A stretch of DNA of 64,000 bases, taken from contig NW_024468510.1 in assembly GCF_001632365.1 (NCBI RefSeq), positions 1,678,074-1,742,073 on the forward strand, written 5' to 3'. The notes under the pieces were generated by a model. It did not search any database. It worked only from the letters and a program-made list of their open reading frames with translations, and was not told where the DNA came from. How positions within the stretch are numbered: the first letter of the stretch is position 1; each line of letters opens with the position of its first letter. The stretch comes from Laetiporus sulphureus 93-53 (Eukaryota; Basidiomycota; Agaricomycetes; Polyporales; Laetiporaceae). The position numbers were made by a program, and so were the translations under genes. Positions 59,324-64,000 of the stretch are shown here, one piece after another.

Positions 59324-59509
59324 AGGAAGTCCTTACGACTTTCGTCGTGCCATTCATTCGTATTATTTTTTTCAAATACCTCTCCTTGACAGTGCGCGAT
59401 GCACATGTATTCTACGTTGGCGCAAGGGACAATGCAACGTTGCGATTAGTCGTTTCATGGCCCGTGCACGCGAGTAGTAGTGACGGTGCGACAGCTCTAT
59501 GTATTAGCA

Positions 59510-60351
59510 TCACTCGAGCTTGATGACCGCACCGAGGTCCATGAAGGTCTTCTGCATCTTCTCGGCCTCTTCCTTTGGCAGGTTTTCTTTGAGGGTCTGT
59601 GGTAGCGCCTCGACGAACTTCTTGGCCTGTGCGAGATATGCGTGAGCCCTTGATGATGATGTGTGGAGAGAGTGCGACGAACCTCGATGAGTGTCAAGTT
59701 CGGGACCATGGCCTTCACCTCCCGAATAATTTTGGGCTTCGCGCTGGCGTCGAAGGACTCGAGCTTCACAGTGAAGACTGTCTTTTCCTTAGGCTTCTCC
59801 TAACCATACGAAATCACTTTAGCTTGGATTAGAGCACTTAGACGGACGAACAGACCTCCGCTGCCTCCTCGGGAGCAGCAGCCGCGGGTGCTGAAGGGCC
59901 TGCTGCCGCCGGCATAGCAATCTCTTGGATGTTCAGCCGCGACTGGAGGAGAAGTGTAGCTGGCATGAGCATCTGGCATGGATAAGTGCACCAGCGGAAC
60001 GCACCTTCAGTAACGAAATAAGATCTGCCGCTTGCAGCAAAGTCAATCCCGAGATGTCGTCCACGATCTTGTTCAGTTTCGGATCGGCGGAGACACTGGG
60101 TGGTGGCGGAGGAGGTTCAGACGAGGATGATGGCGCAGCGTCGGTGGCGGCTGCAGCGAGACACCTTGACGAGCTCGCGAACGTCCTTGACCTGCGAATC
60201 CCAGTCAGAAAATGCAGAGGTTACCGAGTGTACAGACTCACCGAGCCGCGCCGCGTGTCCGGGCAATCGCCCGCAAAGCAGAAGAGCACCGAGTCTGGGA
60301 GCATTTCAGACAGGAGATGGGTGAGAGAATGCGGGGCGTACTTACAGCCAT
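59510..60351 (-). CDS. MRPL12: Mitochondrial ribosomal protein bL12m (L7/L12 type)
   Basis: Stalk protein of the mitochondrial large ribosomal subunit that recruits translation factors. The presequence is Arg/Ser/Cys-rich (MAVSTPRILSPISCLKCSQT) and continues over an intron into FASSSRCLAAAATDAAP. The N-terminal dimerisation part is KLNKIVDDISGLTLLQAADL and ISLLK|SRLNIQEIAMP, followed by an Ala/Pro hinge. The C-terminal L7/L12 domain contains TVFTVKLESFDASAKPKIIR, EVKAMVPNLTLIE|AKKFVEA, LPQTLKENLPKEEAEKMQKT and ends LGAVIKLE. Four exons join in frame. The start at 60351 is chosen because it opens the presequence; it lies 151 bases from the LTR of the copia element, which probably sits in or next to the promoter. 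Confidence 0.93.
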
Positions 60352-60501
60352 GATATGTCCAAGGACGTCGACGCGAACTACCGTCAACTCGCGATGCCAG
60401 AAAATGCAAGCGCTCATTTCGTACATGCGCACGTGCTTTCCACGTGGCCCGCCCGAAAATGCGCCTCCCCTCCGATCGACTCTCCTCAGTCGCTACACCG
60501 C

Positions 60502-60645
60502 TGTTGGACTGAGGTAAGTTGGTCCGGCACGATAAATATTGTGCTGTACTCATAATGCCCTGTACATAGACTGAGATATTATAGGTGAATATGGCAGTCG
60601 CTACACCACCATGTGGCTGAGACTGAGATAGTATAGGCACCAACA
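60502..60645 (+). repeat. 5' long terminal repeat, 144 bases
   Basis: Begins TGTTGG and ends CCAACA, the short perfect inverted repeat typical of copia LTRs, and is followed at once by a primer-binding site. It contains two similar internal motifs (ctgagatatta and ctgagatagta). The bases before it are accgc; the matching target duplication cannot be checked because the other end is not visible. Confidence 0.75.
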
Positions 60646-60663
60646 GGTTATGAGTCTCGAGCT
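60646..60663 (+). other. Primer-binding site complementary to the anticodon arm of initiator tRNA-Met
   Basis: Starts directly after the LTR with ggttatgag. Its complement, ctcataacc, is the anticodon stem-loop sequence of initiator tRNA-Met (anticodon CAU). Copia-type elements are known to prime from a half-molecule of this tRNA, so the match and its position agree. Confidence 0.65.
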
Positions 60664-60789
60664 CGTGCTCCCGTAAGCCGAGCTTGTCGTACAAGTACTG
60701 TCTATTCTCGCCTCGTGGTGGTGGCCAGTGCACGTACAAGTGCGCATCCTTTTCTCACATCACTGTCGCTTCGCGTTATATTTGTCGCG

Positions 60790-63765
60790 ATGGTAAATCC
60801 TCCCAAGCCCCCTCAGGCGAAATCGTCCGGTGGGCGATCCCGTTCTGGTACTGGTGGCTCTGCCTCCAGCGGCAGTGCTTCTTCCTCTCCAGATAGCTCG
60901 ACGATGACTTCCATTCGGAAGGAAACTACGGCTACGCCGGCGCCTGTTATTCCCCCTATCCAACGGATCATCATTCCGTCTGCACTCTTCACTTGCGAAG
61001 AGCCGTTGGATCGAGCGAAAAGCAACTACGCTACTTGGCGTTCTAGCATCCTCGAGACATTAGCGATGATTGACCTCGACGATTACCTTCTCGGCAACGT
61101 CGCGCGACCCGATCCCTCCGTCGATCCTGCTAGTGCGGCGAACTGGGACAAGAATGACAAGACTGCCCGTGCATACATTGGTCGTATGTGTGCCAAGGAG
61201 GAGAAACGTTTCTTGGACAACGGAAACTATACCTCAGCAAAGCACGCTTGGACAGCGCTTCGCATCAGGCACCAGAAGGAAGGCACATCTACTCAGGTCC
61301 TTCTGCTGCAGGAGCTCCTGAACCTTCGCTTCTCCCACTCTGAACGCCTTTCCGCCACTGTCGAGAAGATCCAAGATCTCGTCGATCGTATCTTTGCTGT
61401 CGGTTTGCCTGATGCGGATGCACTCACTTGCCTTGGCCTCCTTCATGCTATGACTGGCGAGCTTTCCTCTGTCCAATCCCAGGTTGGCACGGAACTCGCT
61501 AAACTCAATCGCACTGAGCCGTATAGCTCTGCCGACATCATCGCGCGTCTCGATCTCGAGCAACGTCTTATTGACGGCACTGCGGGCCCTACTGCTGATG
61601 CTATGCTCGCCAAGGCGTCTGGCCGCGATGCATCTTCTAATAACTCTAACCCGAAGCGTGGCCGAGCGGGACATGAATTTGCCGATTGTTGGCAGCCAGG
61701 TGGACCTTTGGAGGGCAAGCGCGAGGAGATCCCGGCATGTAAGAAGGCACGAAAGGAGAAGGGTAAGGCCCTTGCCGCCACGTCATCCTCTTCTTCCGGG
61801 AGTACTATTCTTAAGGACAACTTTGGCCGTGCTTTCATCGTCGATGCTGCTACGGGTCACGCTTTCTTCCTTTCCACTGCTCCCCCCAATGTGTCTACCT
61901 CCCCCGTGCCTGCATCTACGTGCGACTCTAACGTTGCGGGTTTCAGAATTTGTACTGCCCATATTGTTCCCTCTCTTCCCATTGAGGTTGTCCCCGACGT
62001 TGTCGCTGTTTCCCCCACGCCATCCTCTGTCCCTTCACCTCCTGTGCTCGAGCCCATTTCTGAAGTCGATAAGCTGCTCGCTTCCGTTCCTGAGACCGAC
62101 GACATTCTCGCTGCGCTGTCCGCGGAGGGTGTCCTGGATATTGATCCTCTCTACCCTGGTGATCCCAAGACGCCACGTGAGGCCCTGGATTCCCCCTATG
62201 CTGATCACTGGCGCGCTGCCCTCGAGGAGGAGTTAAAAAGCATCTATGACCTTGGCGTCTATGAGCTCATTCCTCGATCAAGCGTTCCCGCAGGCCGTCG
62301 CATTATGAAGGGGCGTCCAGTCTTTGTACTTAAACGCAACCAGTTCTTTCAGCCTGTTCGGTTCAAAACTCGTTGGATCTGTAAAGGATATGAGGCTGTA
62401 TTCATGCAGGACCCTTTTCACACCTCCTCTCCTACCATGCGCATGCAGTCCTTGCGCGTCTTGCTCCATCTTGGTGCTGCCTTGGATTGGGAAATCCAGC
62501 AGATTGATGTCAAGACTGCCTTCTTGTATGGCTTGCTTTCAGAGCATGAAGTGTGCTACATGGAGCAACCGCCGGGCTTTGAGGAGCATGGCAAGGAGGA
62601 TTGGGTTTGGAAGCTGCGAAAGGGTCTGTATGGTATGAAAGAAGGTGATCGTGCCTGGAATCATACTATGGACGCCCGTCTCCGTGCCATTGGCTTCACT
62701 CGCCTCCCATATGAGAACAGCATCTACTACCGTCATACTTACGAGGGCATCGCGATGACTGGAATTCATGTCGACAACTTCGCTCTTATCACGAGTACGA
62801 AGGCTGCTGCTGAGTCTTTCAAACGGGAGCTTCGCGAGCTATGGAATATCTCCGACCTGGACGAAGCACAATTCGGCATCGCCATCGCCATCGATCGTGA
62901 CCGTGCATCTCGCACCGTGGCTCTCTCTCAGACCGCGCTCATTGACAAGATTGTCACTGACTTCCGTCTCCAAGATGCTCACCCAGTCACCACGCCAATG
63001 GACCCTGGGTCCCGCCTTTCCCGCCTCGAGCATTCTCCGACCACTGCTGAGGCCATGGCTGCCGCTGCTCGTCATCCATATCGTCAGCTTGTCGGCTGCT
63101 TGCTCTATTTGTCCATTGCCACTCGCCCCGACATTGCCTTCGCCGTCCAACAGTTGAGCCAATTTTTGGATTGCCATGGTGATGCTCATTGGGAGGCTGC
63201 AAAACGTGTAGTTCTCTACCTCAAGGGTACTCGTGATTACAAGTTATTCCTTGGAGGCGATCATATTGCGACACTCTTAGGTTACTCGGATGCTGACCAT
63301 GCCAACTGTCTCGACACACGTCGCTCTATTTCCGGTTACTGCTGGTCTCTGGGCTCTGGCGTTATCTCGTGGTGTGCTCGCAAGCAGGAAACTGTTGCGC
63401 TAACACCCACTGAGGCGGAATATATCGCGGCGGCAGAATCTTGCAAGGATGGCTTGTGGCTCCGCCTCCTCCTTGAAGGACTTCATTTTCCTCAGGATGG
63501 TGCTACCCCTCTCCACTGTGACAATTTAGGGGCCGTGCGCCTTACCGAGAATCCCGCTTTTGACGATCGTGTTAAACACATTGATCTCAAACATCATCTC
63601 ATTCGTAAACATGTCGATGCTGGCCATATCGCCGTTCATTATGTCAACACCCATGACAACCTTGCAGATGCTTTCACCGAACCCCTCCAGCGTGTTAATT
63701 TCCAGCGCATGCGGAGCAAGATGGGAGTCTGGAAGTCCTTACGCAAGGAGGAGTATTCCGGTTGA
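60790..63765 (+). CDS. Copia gag-RT-RNase H polyprotein lacking protease and integrase
   Basis: Single frame of 991 residues without stop. The gag part (UBN2-like) spans about 60-270 (SNYATWRSSILETLAMIDLD, then AKHAWTALRIRHQKEGTSTQ). The zinc knuckle is half missing: only GHEFADCWQPGG remains, without the upstream Cys pair. No protease D-S/T-G motif or integrase HHCC/DDE block occurs. After a Ser/Pro-rich stretch, the RVT_2 domain spans about 470-740 (EELKSIYDLGVYELIPR, WEIQQIDVKTAFLYGLL, GLYGMKEGDRAW), but the polymerase motif reads HVDN, not YVDD. RNase H (about 840-960) has GYSDADHANC, TPTEAEYIAAAE and LHCDNLGAVRL. A frame this long and open, despite the missing domains, implies a recent deletion or a retained function. 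The start is the ATG before NPPKPP; the frame stays open upstream. Confidence 0.85.
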   Translation: MVNPPKPPQAKSSGGRSRSGTGGSASSGSASSSPDSSTMTSIRKETTATPAPVIPPIQRIIIPSALFTCEEPLDRAKSNYATWRSSILETLAMIDLDDYLLGNVARPDPSVDPASAANWDKNDKTARAYIGRMCAKEEKRFLDNGNYTSAKHAWTALRIRHQKEGTSTQVLLLQELLNLRFSHSERLSATVEKIQDLVDRIFAVGLPDADALTCLGLLHAMTGELSSVQSQVGTELAKLNRTEPYSSADIIARLDLEQRLIDGTAGPTADAMLAKASGRDASSNNSNPKRGRAGHEFADCWQPGGPLEGKREEIPACKKARKEKGKALAATSSSSSGSTILKDNFGRAFIVDAATGHAFFLSTAPPNVSTSPVPASTCDSNVAGFRICTAHIVPSLPIEVVPDVVAVSPTPSSVPSPPVLEPISEVDKLLASVPETDDILAALSAEGVLDIDPLYPGDPKTPREALDSPYADHWRAALEEELKSIYDLGVYELIPRSSVPAGRRIMKGRPVFVLKRNQFFQPVRFKTRWICKGYEAVFMQDPFHTSSPTMRMQSLRVLLHLGAALDWEIQQIDVKTAFLYGLLSEHEVCYMEQPPGFEEHGKEDWVWKLRKGLYGMKEGDRAWNHTMDARLRAIGFTRLPYENSIYYRHTYEGIAMTGIHVDNFALITSTKAAAESFKRELRELWNISDLDEAQFGIAIAIDRDRASRTVALSQTALIDKIVTDFRLQDAHPVTTPMDPGSRLSRLEHSPTTAEAMAAAARHPYRQLVGCLLYLSIATRPDIAFAVQQLSQFLDCHGDAHWEAAKRVVLYLKGTRDYKLFLGGDHIATLLGYSDADHANCLDTRRSISGYCWSLGSGVISWCARKQETVALTPTEAEYIAAAESCKDGLWLRLLLEGLHFPQDGATPLHCDNLGAVRLTENPAFDDRVKHIDLKHHLIRKHVDAGHIAVHYVNTHDNLADAFTEPLQRVNFQRMRSKMGVWKSLRKEEYSG

Positions 63766-64000
63766 GCAAGCGTATCGCATTTTCAGTAATATATGTTCAT
63801 TTTCTTTTGATCTCTGACATCATTCCTTGTCCTGTCGCGATCTCCGCGTCACATTTTTCATGTTGAGCGAGTGCTTCGAACCATGATTACGCCGGCAAAC
63901 AGGTGATTGGTGTCGGGACAATGGAATGCATCGCCTACGATGCCGAGTTTTGATCAGTGTCTTCTCGCAAGGAATCGCACATCCGTTCTGTGCCACCGAC
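63766..64000. other. 3' flank of the copia ORF
   Basis: No gene. A purine-rich stretch (aaggaggag) lies inside the ORF end and could serve as a polypurine tract, but no TGTTGG LTR start follows within the window. The string tgttgagcgagtg near 63862 resembles the LTR start only loosely. Confidence 0.4.

Larger units (their letters stand above)
60502..63765 (+). mobile_element. Ty1/copia-type LTR retrotransposon, internally deleted; 3' LTR not in view
   Basis: Made of a 5' LTR (60502-60645), a primer-binding site (60646 onward) and one long ORF (60790-63765) with gag, reverse transcriptase and RNase H but no protease or integrase. A 3' LTR starting TGTTGG is not found in the 235 bases after the stop, so it either lies beyond the window or has been lost. 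The insertion lies just upstream of the bL12m gene. Confidence 0.85.

Noticed and set aside
63855..63875. Possible 3' LTR start (tgttgagcgagtg)
   Set aside because: It does not match the 5' LTR beyond the first five bases, so it is not called as an LTR.

Overview
The window is nuclear DNA of a filamentous basidiomycete, almost certainly an agaricomycete (mushroom-forming fungus). The evidence is the intron style (many introns of about 45-60 bases with GT...AG ends), strongly conserved fungal housekeeping proteins, lineage-typical families (agaricomycete kinase-like proteins, SRPK-like kinases, an Rds1-like ferritin-domain secreted protein, an integrase-core protein) and a Ty1/copia element at the right edge. 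Exon structures were worked out by eye from reading frame, splice sites and family conservation.

Layout. 1-2576: NOP9 (minus, runs off the left edge) head to head with the tRNA thiolase NCS6/CTU1. 2577-20678: an accessory, fast-evolving block. It holds four tandem copies of a protein-kinase-like gene (K1-K4, all minus). Three of them face a small divergently transcribed gene (S1-S3, plus) across a 590-710 base spacer with a matching TATA-like box. K1 has a nonsense codon and K4 a frameshift; K2, K3, S2 and S3 look intact. To the right lies an inverted repeat of about 1.4 kb per arm whose two arms are separately broken SRPK-like kinase genes. 20679-22549 has no gene I can support.

22550-45185: conserved core with NOP58, a decayed serine carboxypeptidase, a ferritin-like secreted protein, PKR1, GINS subunit PSF3, a small mitochondrial protein, TFIIIC subunit TFC1/GTF3C5, a HEI10/CCNB1IP1-type meiotic RING protein, a large Ser/Pro-rich CUE-like protein and LEU1. 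45613-47235: a transposon-derived integrase-core gene. 47627-60351: a giant GAR (Gas2)-domain protein, BEM1, NOT3 and mitochondrial ribosomal protein bL12m. 60502-end: a copia element with a 5' LTR, a primer-binding site matching the anticodon arm of initiator tRNA-Met, and one long ORF that joins gag directly to reverse transcriptase/RNase H without protease or integrase.

How the parts fit. The core genes are single-copy housekeeping functions: snoRNP and ribosome assembly, tRNA modification, replication, Pol III transcription, mRNA decay, polarity and leucine synthesis. The region of interest is the K/S array. A repeatedly duplicated kinase-like gene faces a small protein that has a glycine-rich hydrophobic N-terminus followed by helical segments, and some copies are decaying. 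This birth-and-death pattern of a two-gene unit is what I regard as the best candidate for an undescribed system.
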